Origin: Psychrobacillus sp. BL-248-WT-3
GTDB taxonomy: Bacteria > Bacillota > Bacilli > Bacillales_A > Planococcaceae
Assembly: GCF_012843435.1 (NCBI RefSeq)
Contig: NZ_JABAFC010000011.1
Coordinates: forward strand, 32,278-96,277
Reading direction: 5' to 3'
DNA: 64,000 nucleotides
The notes under the pieces are model-generated. The model saw only the letters and a program-made list of their open reading frames with translations. It was not told the origin of the DNA and did no database searches. How positions within the stretch are numbered: position 1 is the stretch's first letter; each line of letters opens with the position of its first letter. A program made the translations under genes and the position numbers. This document shows positions 27,968-38,550 of the stretch, piece after piece.

Positions 27968-28414
27968 CTAATTCGCCCACTTATTCGCAAAACGAGGGAT
28001 TAATTGTCTTAATTGATCCTCCAATACGGATAATTTCATTTTTTGATCCATGGAATCAAGTGGTATTGATGGGAACCACAGGACATTTTGTTCCTCTCCC
28101 ATTGTACTCCACTCTCTGTCAGAAGTAACGTAAAAGATATGTTTAAATCCAGCTTTTTTAAATTCTTCATTCCAAGCCTCCAATAATGATAGCTTGTCCT
28201 GAGATCCTGTATAAGAGAAGGAAGGAAATAAAACGATCCTTCCTTTGAACTGATTTTCAATTGTATTTGCTAGCGACAAAGTAAAATCTGCAGCTGAGGC
28301 AGCAAATGGAAATCCATGCTCTGAACCATCTATTAATATAAGTGGGACTATCGCTGTGTCAATATATTCTTTTTGTGCTTGAAAAACTGTGCTATCTTTT
28401 CCGTTCCAATGCAT
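27968..28414 (-). CDS. ypiF: YpiF-like protein (DUF2487)
   Basis: 148 residues starting MHWNGKDSTVF, with AGGAGAG just upstream. Soluble protein of unknown function; position between ypiB and qcrA and the DUF2487-like sequence agree with B. subtilis YpiF. An upstream in-frame extension to 28510 runs into ypiB and is unlikely to be translated. Confidence 0.83.
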   Translation of the reverse strand: MHWNGKDSTVFQAQKEYIDTAIVPLILIDGSEHGFPFAASAADFTLSLANTIENQFKGRIVLFPSFSYTGSQDKLSLLEAWNEEFKKAGFKHIFYVTSDREWSTMGEEQNVLWFPSIPLDSMDQKMKLSVLEDQLRQLIPRFANKWAN

Positions 28415-28424
28415 GTTATCTCTC

Positions 28425-28976
28425 CTATTTTTCTCTATACGGTAGATTTTTCCATAGTGCGGAAAGTTCGAGAAACTTTTCTTTATTATTATCATCAATT
28501 GCTTGATCAATCTGTTTTTTTAGTTGTTCGGCCTGAAAAGATTGCAAGCTTTCGGTTAAAATATCCTCTGCAATTAGCTTATCTTTTTCACTAATATGCA
28601 GATATTTGGGCATATACGGGTTTTCTTCTAATACTGCTAAATACTCGGGACTTGGGGGCAGTGTTTGAAAGTTCAATTGTATATACATCTCTTCATCTGG
28701 GTTTAAGCGAAGATCGTGAAAAGATTTTTCAGCATCTGCTGTCATGATACTACCTTTATAAAATCTAAAAGGTATTCCGGAGGATGTAGTAACAGACATA
28801 ATCATAGCTCTTGGACAATAATGGGCTTCCTCCACAAAGTGTACATTGTTCAACATTGTTTCGTGGCTTATTAAGTAATTTAAAATCCACACACATTCTC
28901 TTCTCTTCATTTGATACTTTTTCAGAAACCAACGGACAAATTCTTTTTTCTCACCAACTGAAACAGAAGCAGTCAC
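28425..28976 (-). CDS. ypiB: YpiB, UPF0302 family with IDEAL domain
   Basis: 183 residues, conserved in Firmicutes, function unknown. The core includes KRRECVWILNYLISH and YIQLNF; the C-terminus ends in an IDEAL-type helix (IDQAIDDNNKEKFLELS). I prefer the GTG at 28976, which follows AAGGAGAGG and aligns with the start of B. subtilis YpiB; an ATG at 28997 has no good site. It follows ypiA closely. Confidence 0.88.
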   Translation of the reverse strand: MTASVSVGEKKEFVRWFLKKYQMKRRECVWILNYLISHETMLNNVHFVEEAHYCPRAMIMSVTTSSGIPFRFYKGSIMTADAEKSFHDLRLNPDEEMYIQLNFQTLPPSPEYLAVLEENPYMPKYLHISEKDKLIAEDILTESLQSFQAEQLKKQIDQAIDDNNKEKFLELSALWKNLPYREK

Positions 28977-28996
28977 ATAACCTCTCCTTCCTATCA

Positions 28997-30241
28997 TTAT
29001 TCCATCATGTCAAACCATTCACTGTTTTCTGGCTGAAGCTCTTGTAATATCGAAATAATTTCTCTTGCTTCTTCACGTTTACCATCTTCTAAAAGGAAGT
29101 ATAAGTACTTTTCCAAAAATGCTGCATCCTCTTTATGTTCAGTATATGCAAGCTTATAAAATTCGTATGCTTTTTCATACATTTCTAACCGCTCATATGC
29201 TGTGGCTAAAAGGGGATACATAGAAGACATCTCAAATTGCTCTTGCTTTAAGGTTTCATAGAGGTCAATTAACTCCTCATCCATTTCCTCCTGGGAGAAC
29301 AAGGAAGAAAGTATGTAAATAGCATCCATGTACTCAGGGTCTAATGCGATTGCTTCCTGAAGAAAACCTTCTGCTTCTTTCACTCTACCCAATTTTAGAG
29401 AAATTTTACCTGCAAATAAATAATATTCTTTTTCAAATTCATCTCTAGCGATTCCATCTGTAATAGCACTCAGTGCTTCCTCATTCTTTTCAAGCATAGC
29501 GTATGTTTCCGCTAAAAGCATATAGCCAGAGAAGAAATCTGGGTCTATTTCTAAAAGATGATTTAAATGTTTTGCAGCCGTTTCATACTGTCTAACTTGG
29601 AAAAATGCATATCCTGCCTGAAAAAGAACCTCTGGTGCAGCTTCCTTTTGAAGGGCCTCTGTATAATAAGGGATAGCCTCTTCATAAGCTGCTCCAGCAC
29701 TATAGATTTCAGCTATTTTTAATGAAAGATCCACTCCTTGCAGCTCACTTTTAGAAGCTAAAAGATCTTCCATAAGTCTCGCAGCCTCTAAATACCGTCC
29801 AGTTTCAAATAAAAGTTCTCCTTTTGCATATTGCAAAAGTGGCTCTCCCGGTAATAGAGCAATTGCTTCTTCTATTTTATGTTCGGCAACCTCATATAAA
29901 CCAATCATTTGATAATAATCAGCTAATGTAAGTAAGGCCTGTGGATAGGACTCGCTGTTCTTCTCTATATTACTTAGCATTTCCAAAGCATCGTCCTCTT
30001 TATTCAATTCTAAAAATAATTGTGCGAGGTCTATTTTCAGTTGGTCTTCCTCTGGAAATAAAAAGTTTAAATTCTCTAACGTTTTTATTGCCTCTTGTAT
30101 AAAACCATATTCTGTTAATAAGTCTGCTAATCCATACTGCTCGTCAGGATTTTCCTCTAGTAAGAAAGCATCTACCATGCCATCAAGCTTTTCTATATCT
30201 CCATCCTCCATAACTCGGATAAAGGGAATCATTTTTTCCAT
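28997..30241 (-). CDS. ypiA: Tetratricopeptide repeat protein YpiA
   Basis: 414 acidic residues made almost entirely of TPR-like helical pairs (for example YEVAEHKIEEAIALLPGEP and YETAAKHLNHLLEIDPDF). Probably a protein-protein scaffold; partner unknown. First gene of ypiA-ypiB-ypiF and separated from the aro operon by a terminator. Confidence 0.9.
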   Translation of the reverse strand: MEKMIPFIRVMEDGDIEKLDGMVDAFLLEENPDEQYGLADLLTEYGFIQEAIKTLENLNFLFPEEDQLKIDLAQLFLELNKEDDALEMLSNIEKNSESYPQALLTLADYYQMIGLYEVAEHKIEEAIALLPGEPLLQYAKGELLFETGRYLEAARLMEDLLASKSELQGVDLSLKIAEIYSAGAAYEEAIPYYTEALQKEAAPEVLFQAGYAFFQVRQYETAAKHLNHLLEIDPDFFSGYMLLAETYAMLEKNEEALSAITDGIARDEFEKEYYLFAGKISLKLGRVKEAEGFLQEAIALDPEYMDAIYILSSLFSQEEMDEELIDLYETLKQEQFEMSSMYPLLATAYERLEMYEKAYEFYKLAYTEHKEDAAFLEKYLYFLLEDGKREEAREIISILQELQPENSEWFDMME

Positions 30242-30296
30242 AACATCACCATTCCTTCTCTACTATTTAATCGTACAAGAACTTTGAAGGTTGAAC

Positions 30297-30326
30297 AAGA
30301 AAAAGACTCTCCTTGATCAGGAGAGT
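30297..30326 (-). terminator. Terminator of the aromatic operon
   Basis: ACTCTCCT pairs with AGGAGAGT around a 5-nt loop, followed on the minus strand by CTTTTTCTTG, 14 nt past the aroA stop. Confidence 0.82.
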
Positions 30327-30339
30327 ATGGGAAATTTAT

Positions 30340-31629
30340 TTATTTTATGACATTTTCTAAGTGTTCAAAGAAATTTGGATAGGAAACGGCTATACATTCT
30401 TGGTTATCTATTGAAACTATACCATCAGTTACTAACGCAGCAATAGCTGCCATCATTCCAATACGATGATCTCCGTATGTAGAAAGTTCGCCACCATGCA
30501 ATGGAGTTGGCCCCTCAATGACCATTCCATCTTCTGTTGGATTAATATTCGCTCCAAGCTTTCTCAGTTCATTGACCACGGCATCAATACGATTAGTTTC
30601 TTTTACCTTTAACTCCTCCGCGTTTTTAATAATTGTTTTACCTTTAGCTTGTGTGGCAAGAAGTGCTATTACTGGTATCTCATCTATTAACCTTGGAATG
30701 AGATCTCCGCCAATTTCAGTTCCTACTAAATTAGAAGTTTCTATCGTTAGCGTACCAATCGGCTCGTGACTTGCATTATTTTGTGTCTCAATAGTTAATG
30801 TGGCACCCATTGCTTTTAGCACATCTATAATTCCTGTACGGGTTTCGTTCAACCCAACATTAGTTAGCACAAGCTTACTATCTAAAGCAATAGCCCCAGC
30901 AACTAAGAAAAATGCTGCAGAAGAAATATCACCAGGGACTACAACGTGTGCTCCTGTTAGCTTTTGTCCACCCTGAAGGCTAATTACATTGTCTTTTACT
31001 GAAATTTCTGCTCCGAAATGCTTGAGCATCTTTTCTGTATGATCTCGAGTGGTTTCTAGCTCTTCTACAACAGTCTCACCTTGTGAATTTAGAGCAGCTA
31101 GCAATATAGCAGATTTCACTTGAGCACTGGCTACAGGCATTTTATAATGAATCGCTTTTAGGGTTGTCCCCTCTACGGCAATAGGGGTGTATTGTCCATT
31201 CGCTCGACCTATTAGCTTGGCTCCCATTTGCTTGAGCGGCTCTGTGACTCGCTTCATTGGTCGTTTTTGAATAGACTCGTCGCCTATTAACACAGAAGAA
31301 ATACTAGAGCCTGCTAGAATCCCAAGCATTAGACGAGTCGTTGTACCTGAATTCCCTGTATATAAAATTTCATCAGGTTCCTTCCAAGTAGAAATCCCTT
31401 TGCTATCGATTTGCACATGCTCACCGTCTACCTTAATATCTACACCAAGCTTGCCGAAACAATCAATCGTACTTAGGCAATCGTCACTTTGTAGAAACCC
31501 CTCTACCGTTGTTGTTCCTTCCGCGATAGCCCCAAACATAATCGAACGGTGGGAGACTGATTTATCTCCTGGTATTTTAATGCTTCCTTGTAATGAAGGC
31601 TTACCAAAGTTTAAAAGTTTAACTGTCAT
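30340..31629 (-). CDS. aroA: 3-phosphoshikimate 1-carboxyvinyltransferase (EPSP synthase)
   Basis: Shikimate pathway enzyme (called aroE in B. subtilis), 429 residues from the ATG at 31629, which has GGGAGG upstream. Motifs [25 protein letters not shown] and a late YGDHRIGMM. The GNSGTTTRL form resembles class II EPSP synthases of Gram-positives rather than the GNAGTAMRP form of enteric class I enzymes. Its start region overlaps the tyrA 3' end closely (13 nt apart). Confidence 0.96.
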   Translation of the reverse strand: MTVKLLNFGKPSLQGSIKIPGDKSVSHRSIMFGAIAEGTTTVEGFLQSDDCLSTIDCFGKLGVDIKVDGEHVQIDSKGISTWKEPDEILYTGNSGTTTRLMLGILAGSSISSVLIGDESIQKRPMKRVTEPLKQMGAKLIGRANGQYTPIAVEGTTLKAIHYKMPVASAQVKSAILLAALNSQGETVVEELETTRDHTEKMLKHFGAEISVKDNVISLQGGQKLTGAHVVVPGDISSAAFFLVAGAIALDSKLVLTNVGLNETRTGIIDVLKAMGATLTIETQNNASHEPIGTLTIETSNLVGTEIGGDLIPRLIDEIPVIALLATQAKGKTIIKNAEELKVKETNRIDAVVNELRKLGANINPTEDGMVIEGPTPLHGGELSTYGDHRIGMMAAIAALVTDGIVSIDNQECIAVSYPNFFEHLENVIK

Positions 31630-31642
31630 AGTTGATTCCTCC

Positions 31643-32740
31643 CTACGCAATATAAGTCTCAAATGATGTATGTGCAGCAATACATCGAACTGCCTGTGCT
31701 CGGTCCTCCATTGTTTGAAAACTAATAACCAAAATACCAAACACATCTTCTCTAGTTTCGACAATGCGCAAGTTTGTAATGCTTATATGTTCTTTCGCTA
31801 AATAACCAATAACTTCGGCGATAACCCCCGCATAGTCAGGGATATCCACATACAGGTCATACACTGTATATAAAGCACCTTGCGCTACTGGGAGTTCGTC
31901 TCGGACTTGTTTAGCCTGAGCAAAATAAGCTTCAATTTCTGTTTCATCGGCCCCATCTATTAGATGCTTTAAACGAAGCATTTCCTCGGTCCATTGCTGA
32001 AGCTGCTTACTGATTTCTTCACGATTTTGCATCGTTATATCTCGCCACATGACGGGATTGGAAGAGGCAATTCTTGTGATATCGCGAAATCCTCCAGCTG
32101 CGAGCTGTCTCGTAAAAGGATAGCTCTTATTCTCTGCCGATAATTGATGAACTAAAGAGGCTGCAATTAAATGAGGAAAGTGACTTACAGTAGCAGTCAT
32201 ATGATCGTGCTCATGTGCACTTATCTCGATTATCTTCGCCTTCGTTACTAGTAATAACTCTTTTAATCTATTAACGTTCTCTATTGGTTCATCAACAAAG
32301 GGAGTTAACAAATAATAAGCGTTCTCAAACAAGTAGGCCCGTGCCGCTCCTACTCCACTCTTGTGGGAGCCAGCCATCGGGTGTCCTCCGATAAAAGTGA
32401 TTCCATGGTGCTTCAAGTTTAGAGCAGCATTCATTATTTCATTTTTGGTGCTGCCTGTGTCGGTTATAATCACATTGTTTTTTAGTTCCCAGTCTGGAAG
32501 GAGTTTCATAAGCTCTATCGTGATGCTTACTGGAGTAGCGAATATAATGATATCCGCATGCTTCGCAGCTTCCTCCATATTAGAAGCAATCTCATCTATA
32601 ACCCCTAGCTTTTTCGCGGTTTCAAGAGATTTGGCATTAGAATCATAGCCTACAATTGTTAAATCGTCTCTCCTCTTTAACCCAAGTGCAAGAGAGCCCC
32701 CAATAAGACCAAGCCCTATTATCAGGATGTTCTTATTCAT
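31643..32740 (-). CDS. tyrA: Prephenate dehydrogenase with ACT domain
   Basis: Oxidative decarboxylation of prephenate to 4-hydroxyphenylpyruvate for tyrosine. NAD loop [13 protein letters not shown] at the N-terminus, [12 protein letters not shown] catalytic segment, and a C-terminal ACT domain (about 295-365) likely for feedback control. 365 residues. It abuts hisC directly. Confidence 0.95.
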   Translation of the reverse strand: MNKNILIIGLGLIGGSLALGLKRRDDLTIVGYDSNAKSLETAKKLGVIDEIASNMEEAAKHADIIIFATPVSITIELMKLLPDWELKNNVIITDTGSTKNEIMNAALNLKHHGITFIGGHPMAGSHKSGVGAARAYLFENAYYLLTPFVDEPIENVNRLKELLLVTKAKIIEISAHEHDHMTATVSHFPHLIAASLVHQLSAENKSYPFTRQLAAGGFRDITRIASSNPVMWRDITMQNREEISKQLQQWTEEMLRLKHLIDGADETEIEAYFAQAKQVRDELPVAQGALYTVYDLYVDIPDYAGVIAEVIGYLAKEHISITNLRIVETREDVFGILVISFQTMEDRAQAVRCIAAHTSFETYIA

Positions 32741-33841
32741 TTAAACTACTCCTAACTCAGTCAACACTTCATCAAGTTTTTGAAGTAGCCCCTCGTTTTG
32801 TTCCTTCGTCCCAATTGTAATACGCAGGTATCCTGGTTTACCTAAAGCATTACCACTGCGAACAATATATCCACGTTGCATGAGCCCTTGAAAAACTTCG
32901 TCGCTGTCTGCTTTGACTTCCATCATGATGAAGTTTGTTTGAGATGGATAAAAATGAAGATTACGCTCATTACAATATGCTTCAAACTGAGACTTTCCAT
33001 CGTTGTTTTTCTTCTTACATTCTGCAATAAATTGCTGATCGCTCAATCCAAGAATGGCTGCTTCCTGTGATATAACTGTATTGTTGAATGGCTCTCTTGT
33101 CGGCTCTAACTGGCTAATTACTTCCTCGGATCCAACAGCATAACCAACGCGGAAGCTAGCTAGCCCATACGCTTTAGAGAAAGTACGCATTACTAAGACA
33201 TTCGGATGATTTTCTATTAACGAAATAGAATCTTCATAGTTGGGGTCCGTAATATATTCGGTGTATGCCTCATCTAAGACGATTAACACGTCTCTTGGGG
33301 CTTGCTCCACAAATGCCTTAATTTTATCACTTGGAGTTAATGTCCCTGTAGGATTATTCGGATTACAAATCCATACAATAGCTGTATTTTCATCGATAGC
33401 TGCTAGCATCTGCTCTAAATCATGTTCTCCATCCACAGTCAATGGAACAGTTCTAGTTTCAGCGCCTTCAACTATAGCATTGTGTTTGTATTGACCAAAA
33501 GTTAAATCTGCCATAATAGTATTTAAGCCAGGCTCAAGCATAGCTCTAGAAACAATTAAAATATTCTCATCTGAGCCATTACCAAATAACAACTGCTTCT
33601 CCGAAACATTCAAATGATTAGCAACTGCTGTACGAAGTCTAGAAGCATATCCATCTGGGTATAAAGCAAAATCTATAGAAGCATTTGTGAGAAATTCCTT
33701 TACTTTTGGTGAAGCACCATATGGATTTTCATTAGAGGCTAGCTTTGTAACTGTTTCTAGATTAAATGCCTTCTTCACTTCATCCATTGTTTTTCCAGGT
33801 TGGTATGCTTGCAATCCAGCAATTTGTTTTTTAAATTTCAT
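32741..33841 (-). CDS. hisC: Histidinol-phosphate aminotransferase
   Basis: PLP enzyme of 366 residues; in B. subtilis the same enzyme also serves tyrosine and phenylalanine synthesis, which fits this location. PLP-binding motifs: NPNNPTG, LDEAYTEY and the Schiff-base lysine in TFSKAYGLA. In B. subtilis the trp genes lie between aroH and hisC; here only 19 nt intervene. Confidence 0.95.
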   Translation of the reverse strand: MKFKKQIAGLQAYQPGKTMDEVKKAFNLETVTKLASNENPYGASPKVKEFLTNASIDFALYPDGYASRLRTAVANHLNVSEKQLLFGNGSDENILIVSRAMLEPGLNTIMADLTFGQYKHNAIVEGAETRTVPLTVDGEHDLEQMLAAIDENTAIVWICNPNNPTGTLTPSDKIKAFVEQAPRDVLIVLDEAYTEYITDPNYEDSISLIENHPNVLVMRTFSKAYGLASFRVGYAVGSEEVISQLEPTREPFNNTVISQEAAILGLSDQQFIAECKKKNNDGKSQFEAYCNERNLHFYPSQTNFIMMEVKADSDEVFQGLMQRGYIVRSGNALGKPGYLRITIGTKEQNEGLLQKLDEVLTELGVV

Positions 33842-33860
33842 CCTATTTACCCCAATTCTA

Positions 33861-34229
33861 TTATGATCTTTTTAATAAATCTGGTCTCAATTGAACTGCC
33901 TTGTTTAAATATATGTGCTGTATTTCCTTTTGTGATTTAACGGTGTTAACGTGTATCATTAGCCGTATACATTTCTCAAGCGCACCTGGAACATTCATTT
34001 CGTGCGTACACATAACAGGGACGTATGCCCACCCACTTATTTCTCGAACTGCTCTTGCTGGAAATGCAGATGTAATATCCGATGTAGTACTTATAATGAC
34101 AGAAGCAATCGACTCTGGTTCAATATCGTTTGCCTTCGCCATTTCTAAAGCAAGACGGGACGTTTCCTGAAGAACCTCTTCATTAGAATCTGCATTGACT
34201 GTTGTTGCTCCTCTAATGCCTCTTATCAC
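33861..34229 (-). CDS. aroH: Chorismate mutase, AroH type
   Basis: 122 residues of the monofunctional trimeric AroH fold: RGIRGATTV at the N-terminus, the PARAVRE segment and the VPGALEKCIRLM helix. Converts chorismate to prephenate. The GTG start directly follows the aroB stop (TAA-GTG), suggesting coupled translation. Confidence 0.95.
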   Translation of the reverse strand: MIRGIRGATTVNADSNEEVLQETSRLALEMAKANDIEPESIASVIISTTSDITSAFPARAVREISGWAYVPVMCTHEMNVPGALEKCIRLMIHVNTVKSQKEIQHIYLNKAVQLRPDLLKRS

Positions 34230-35318
34230 TTATTTCCCCTCCCTAATCCATTGTCGTAATTCTTCATCACACAGTCTTACTGCATCTACCGGTACTACCT
34301 GTATAAATGGCTTGCCTATAGTTTCAAGCAATGCAAAATGCAATTGCTTATTTATAGTTTTTTTATCTTTTTGCATGTAGGCTGCCAATTGCTCAAACGG
34401 ACAATCTAAAATCTGCTCAAAATTATATTCCAACCTATTAGCTAATGAATAAAACCTTTTAGCAAAGCCTTTAGGGAGTTGCCCATACTTCTCACTAAGC
34501 AATAGAGCAGGAATCATGCCAATCATGACAGCTTCTCCATGAGAGATCTTTCCATACCCAATTGCAGCTTCAACTGCGTGACCATATGTATGTCCAAAAT
34601 TTAAATATTTGCGAAAGTTGCTTTCTTTTTCATCCATTTCCACAATTTTTGCTTTCACACGGATGCCTTTATTTATCCACTGTAATAATTGGTCTTTTTC
34701 CAAATTGCTTAATGAAGTGATTTGGAAAAATTCTTCAACCCACTCACTGTCGCTAATGAGGGAATGCTTAATCACTTCAGCCATTCCCGATTTAACTTCT
34801 GAAAGAGGTAGAGATTTCAAAAAATGAACATCATAAATAACTTCCTGTGGCTGATAGAAAGCCCCTATCATGTTCTTTCCTAGAGGGTGATTAATAGCGG
34901 TTTTACCACCAACCGAGCTATCATGAGCTAAAATAGTAGTTGGTATTTGATAAAAGTCTATTCCCCTCATAAACGTAGCCGCAACAAATCCGATCAAATC
35001 GCCTACAGCCCCTCCCCCTAAGGCAAATATAGCTGAATTTCGGGATGCACCGTTCTGTAATAGAAAGGATTGTACATTAAAATAGGATTCAAATGTTTTA
35101 CATGACTCACCAGATGGAACAAGGAACAGGTTAAATGGCGCAGTAAAGTTTTTTCTTACATAACTTTCATGCAGATTCCATACATTTTCATCACTAATCA
35201 TGATTAACTGATCATAATTTTCTAGCTTCTTTTTGTTTCTTTTAGAGAAATCCTCCAAAATGTTCTCACCTAAATGAACCTCATAATTAGATGCATTCGT
35301 TTTTACTGGGATAATCAT
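34230..35318 (-). CDS. aroB: 3-dehydroquinate synthase
   Basis: NAD- and zinc-dependent enzyme, 362 residues. Motifs GGGAVGDLIGFVA, HDSSVGGKTAIN and the zinc-ligand HGEAVMIGM. It is 3 nt from aroC and adjoins aroH. Confidence 0.96.
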   Translation of the reverse strand: MIIPVKTNASNYEVHLGENILEDFSKRNKKKLENYDQLIMISDENVWNLHESYVRKNFTAPFNLFLVPSGESCKTFESYFNVQSFLLQNGASRNSAIFALGGGAVGDLIGFVAATFMRGIDFYQIPTTILAHDSSVGGKTAINHPLGKNMIGAFYQPQEVIYDVHFLKSLPLSEVKSGMAEVIKHSLISDSEWVEEFFQITSLSNLEKDQLLQWINKGIRVKAKIVEMDEKESNFRKYLNFGHTYGHAVEAAIGYGKISHGEAVMIGMIPALLLSEKYGQLPKGFAKRFYSLANRLEYNFEQILDCPFEQLAAYMQKDKKTINKQLHFALLETIGKPFIQVVPVDAVRLCDEELRQWIREGK

Positions 35319-35321
35319 GGC

Positions 35322-36503
35322 TTAAAACCCCTTTGTATACGCTCTATGTTTCTGAATATCTGATTTCAGTACTTCCATTTGATCTGCTTTAAACGTATCT
35401 AATATTGCAGAAGCTATCTCCCATGCAATAACATTTTCTGCCACAACAGATGCTGCGGGTACTGCACAGCTATCGGAACGTTCAATACTAGCTTTAAAAG
35501 GTTCTTTGGTATCAATATCTACACTTTGTAAAGGTTTATATAAGGTGGGGATAGGCTTCATAACCCCTCTAATTACAATCGGCATACCAGTAGACATACC
35601 ACCTTCGATACCACCGAGCCTATTCGTATCTCGAATGTAACCATCTTCTTCATTCCAAGAAATTTGGTCATGCACTTGGCTGCCAAATAAGTTAGCCATT
35701 TCAAACCCTAAGCCAACCTCAACACCCTTAAATGCATTGATGCTAAGCATTGCCATTGCAAGCTTTCCGTCTAGCTTACGGTCATAGTGAACGTAGCTTC
35801 CCACACCGGCAGGCATTCCCGTAATGATGACCTCTACCACTCCGCCTATCGTGTCACCAGCTTTTTTAGCTTGGTCAATAGCTTCTACCATTTTCAATGA
35901 AGCTTCAGAATCTAAACAGTATACAGGGTCGTTCTCCACTTTTTCACGTATATCATCTATTGTCATACCTTCAGCTAAATTTAGGTTAGCTTCAATGCCA
36001 CCTATTTTCGTTACATGAGCAACGATAGAAATGCCTAGTTCGTTTAATAGTTGCTTTGCAACAGCTCCCACAGCCACTCGGACCGTAGTTTCCCTCGCAG
36101 AGGATCGCTCCAATACGTTTCGTAGGTCACGATGTCCATATTTCATACCTCCAACGAGATCAGCATGTCCTGGACGAGGTCGTGTTATCTTTCTTTTTAT
36201 TTCATCTGGATTCATGTCCTCATCTAGTGGCTCTATTCCCATAATATGAGTCCAATGTTTCCAATCATCATTATTTACTACTAGACAAACTGGAGATCCT
36301 AATGATTTACCATGTCGCACTCCCGCTGTAATTGCTACTGTGTCTTTTTCTATTTGCATGCGTCTTCCTCGACCATGTCCACCTTGACGTCTTTTTAGTT
36401 CTTTATTTATCTTTTCACTTGTGATATCTAATTGTGCTGGTAACCCTTCAATGATTGCAGTAAGCTGTGGACCATGTGATTCACCTGCTGTTAAATAACG
36501 CAT
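35322..36503 (-). CDS. aroC: Chorismate synthase
   Basis: Makes chorismate from EPSP using reduced FMN; called aroF in B. subtilis. 393 residues from the ATG at 36503 with AAGGGGG upstream. Motifs [40 protein letters not shown]. First gene of the aroC-aroB-aroH-hisC-tyrA-aroA operon. Confidence 0.97.
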   Translation of the reverse strand: MRYLTAGESHGPQLTAIIEGLPAQLDITSEKINKELKRRQGGHGRGRRMQIEKDTVAITAGVRHGKSLGSPVCLVVNNDDWKHWTHIMGIEPLDEDMNPDEIKRKITRPRPGHADLVGGMKYGHRDLRNVLERSSARETTVRVAVGAVAKQLLNELGISIVAHVTKIGGIEANLNLAEGMTIDDIREKVENDPVYCLDSEASLKMVEAIDQAKKAGDTIGGVVEVIITGMPAGVGSYVHYDRKLDGKLAMAMLSINAFKGVEVGLGFEMANLFGSQVHDQISWNEEDGYIRDTNRLGGIEGGMSTGMPIVIRGVMKPIPTLYKPLQSVDIDTKEPFKASIERSDSCAVPAASVVAENVIAWEIASAILDTFKADQMEVLKSDIQKHRAYTKGF

Positions 36504-36576
36504 AACGCTTTCCCCCTTCAACTCGCTAAAGTATTTGTTTTCAACTATATCATATTTACTTAGAGTATAGAAGAAA

Positions 36577-36602
36577 AACTGTCCGTTTTTTAGCGGACAG
36601 TT
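36577..36602 (-). terminator. Terminator between cheR and aroC
   Basis: AACTGTCCG pairs with CGGACAGTT, followed by TTTC-type T-rich sequence on the minus strand, about 50 nt past the cheR stop. Confidence 0.85.
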
Positions 36603-36650
36603 CCTCATTAAAAATCGACAAATTAAAATCACTTACCAATCAAATTCGTT

Positions 36651-37421
36651 CTACATTTTCCGGTAGAAAAACGTATCCTCTGTTACAAAATCGTACTTGG
36701 TAGGATTAAAAATTTGTTCTGTGCTTCCAACAAAAAGGATTCCGCCAGGACGTAGCGACTTGCTAAAGTTTTGATAAATCTGATCCTTAGCTTCTTCTGT
36801 AAAATAAATCATTACGTTACGGCAAATGATCAAATCGAGATTTCTCTCGTATGTATCCAATAAAAGATTATGCTTTTTAAAAGAAACAGCTCTTTTAATG
36901 GTGTCGTCAATTTTATAAAAAGGCGCTTGCTTCTCAAAATATTTATTTTTCATATCTAAGGGAACCTCTGCTAACGATCGTTCCGGATAGATCCCTACCT
37001 TCGCTCTTTGAATAGCATTTTCGTCAATATCCGTTGCTAGAATAGAAATTTGGCTAATCGGTAGATGATTAGACAATACCATTGCTGTAGTATATGGTTC
37101 TTCACCTGTAGAACATGCTGCACTCCATATTTTAAGCCTCTTGTTATCAGCTAGTAGCTTTGGAAAAATTTTTTGTTGTAATACTTCCCACCTCTTGCTA
37201 TTTCGATAAAACTCAGACACATTGATTGTCATTCGGTCGAGGAATTCATTTAGAAGATCTCGGTCCGTGTCAATCGCCTCAAAGAAAGAAACAAAATTTT
37301 TATATCCCTTCTTTTCATATAAAGATGTCAGGCGTCGTTTCATTTGAGCTTCTTTATACAGAGCTAAATCGATGCCAGTTTTCTTTTTAATAGACTCTAC
37401 AAACTTTATGTAATCTTGCAA
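36651..37421 (-). CDS. cheR: Chemotaxis protein methyltransferase CheR
   Basis: Methylates glutamates on chemoreceptors using S-adenosylmethionine. 256 residues with an N-terminal helical domain and the SAM fold carrying [13 protein letters not shown] and the later [14 protein letters not shown]. The likely start is TTG at 37421 with GGAAGGGA upstream. Implies a motile, chemotactic organism. Confidence 0.95.
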   Translation of the reverse strand: MQDYIKFVESIKKKTGIDLALYKEAQMKRRLTSLYEKKGYKNFVSFFEAIDTDRDLLNEFLDRMTINVSEFYRNSKRWEVLQQKIFPKLLADNKRLKIWSAACSTGEEPYTTAMVLSNHLPISQISILATDIDENAIQRAKVGIYPERSLAEVPLDMKNKYFEKQAPFYKIDDTIKRAVSFKKHNLLLDTYERNLDLIICRNVMIYFTEEAKDQIYQNFSKSLRPGGILFVGSTEQIFNPTKYDFVTEDTFFYRKM

Positions 37422-37828
37422 ATAATATCGTTCCCTTCCACCAGCCTATCTATAAAGTATATCGCAATATAGTCATTTCGAATACATTAAAAAAACAGAG
37501 AAATGTGAACATTTACGCATATACTTTATATATGTATTACAAATAATCCAAAGCAAAGCGTGAGTCATCTAAGGAATAACCGCATGAGGACTATAGGCAC
37601 AGACAACCTGCTGCAGGAAGTAAACGCTTTATCAGAGAACAAATATTAAAAAATGTCTATCCATACGCTATAAAACATAAAAACCTCTCTGGTAAATCGA
37701 GTTCTTTAATCAGAGGGTGAATTTTCTTGGAGTGTTTTTTGTTGTGAAATGCTAAACTTAAAATAATGAATCAGCTTTTTGAAATAAAGGATAAAAATGA
37801 AAAAATAGATATTAGTTAGGAGAATTCA
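37422..37828. other. 407-bp gap upstream of cheR with no recognised gene
   Basis: AT-rich. A 29-codon frame at 37560-37649 lacks a ribosome binding site. Weak inverted repeats only; promoters for cheR and for the plus-strand small gene must be here but cannot be placed with confidence. Confidence 0.5.
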
Positions 37829-38131
37829 ATGAAAAGCCTTTTAAAGTCAACCCTAATTTTTGTAATATTCCTTTTAATTAGTTTGACATGGGTAATTTTT
37901 TGGGGTGGTATCTATGAAGAGATGAACATTGATATTGAAAAGTATGGTTGGACACCCTATGTCTCTATTCTTATTCTACTTCTGGTGTTTACTAGAGGTA
38001 AGTTACTATTTAATAGCAGGAATAAAGGAAAAGATGGAGAAAAACTACCGAAATTGATTTATATCATACTGATTTTAACTGCCATTATTCTGTTACTCTT
38101 CCCTCCTGTACTAAGCTTCCTTAACAAATAA
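37829..38131 (+). CDS. Small membrane protein, unknown (100 aa)
   Basis: Three predicted membrane spans (about 7-27, 45-60, 76-96) with little else. AGGAG lies 7 nt before the ATG. It has no counterpart in the conserved cheR-ndk interval of B. subtilis and reads against its neighbours. No family recognised. Confidence 0.6.
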   Translation: MKSLLKSTLIFVIFLLISLTWVIFWGGIYEEMNIDIEKYGWTPYVSILILLLVFTRGKLLFNSRNKGKDGEKLPKLIYIILILTAIILLLFPPVLSFLNK

Positions 38132-38235
38132 GAGGTCTTTACTTTAATGAAGTATTTAATTATTTGAATTAAAGCTGTCCGTTATTTAAAAGAGAGGGGA
38201 TTTTAATAATTTTTAGTATATTCTGTGGAATTTCA

Positions 38236-38529
38236 ATGCTAATTATGGGATTTAGCCATCTAATAAAGAAGGACTACTTTTTACCTGAAAAAACTAAAGA
38301 TCTTTTAAGCGTGGCAAAGTTTCAATCCTATCAGAAAGGCTTAATTTTTCCATATTTCTTTACCGGAACCTTAATGATTTGTATGGCAATAGTTGATATG
38401 AGTGATTTTCTCCAAACTTCAACATTTATCATTTTATATACAATATTAGGTAGTATTCCTATTATAATGTTGATCGTAAATAACAAAATAAATACTGGGC
38501 GATATTGGTTTTGGCTAAAAGATATTTAG
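38236..38529 (+). CDS. Small membrane protein, start uncertain (DUF3784-like)
   Basis: 97 residues from the first ATG with about three spans. That ATG has no ribosome binding site. A good GAGGGG at 38194-38199 precedes ATA (38206) and ATT (38209) codons in frame, and the reading from there adds a hydrophobic IIFSIFCGIS. The gene may therefore use a rare ATT/ATA start or have lost its start codon. Resemblance to DUF3784 proteins is tentative. Confidence 0.5.
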   Translation: MLIMGFSHLIKKDYFLPEKTKDLLSVAKFQSYQKGLIFPYFFTGTLMICMAIVDMSDFLQTSTFIILYTILGSIPIIMLIVNNKINTGRYWFWLKDI

Positions 38530-38550
38530 TATAACTACATTAAAATACGA

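Noticed and set aside
28415..28510. N-terminal extension of ypiF into ypiB
   Set aside because: The extension overlaps ypiB coding sequence, while a strong AGGAGAG precedes the ATG at 28414.
37560..37649. 29-codon GTG frame upstream of cheR
   Set aside because: No ribosome binding site, no similarity recognised, and no conserved position; probably chance.
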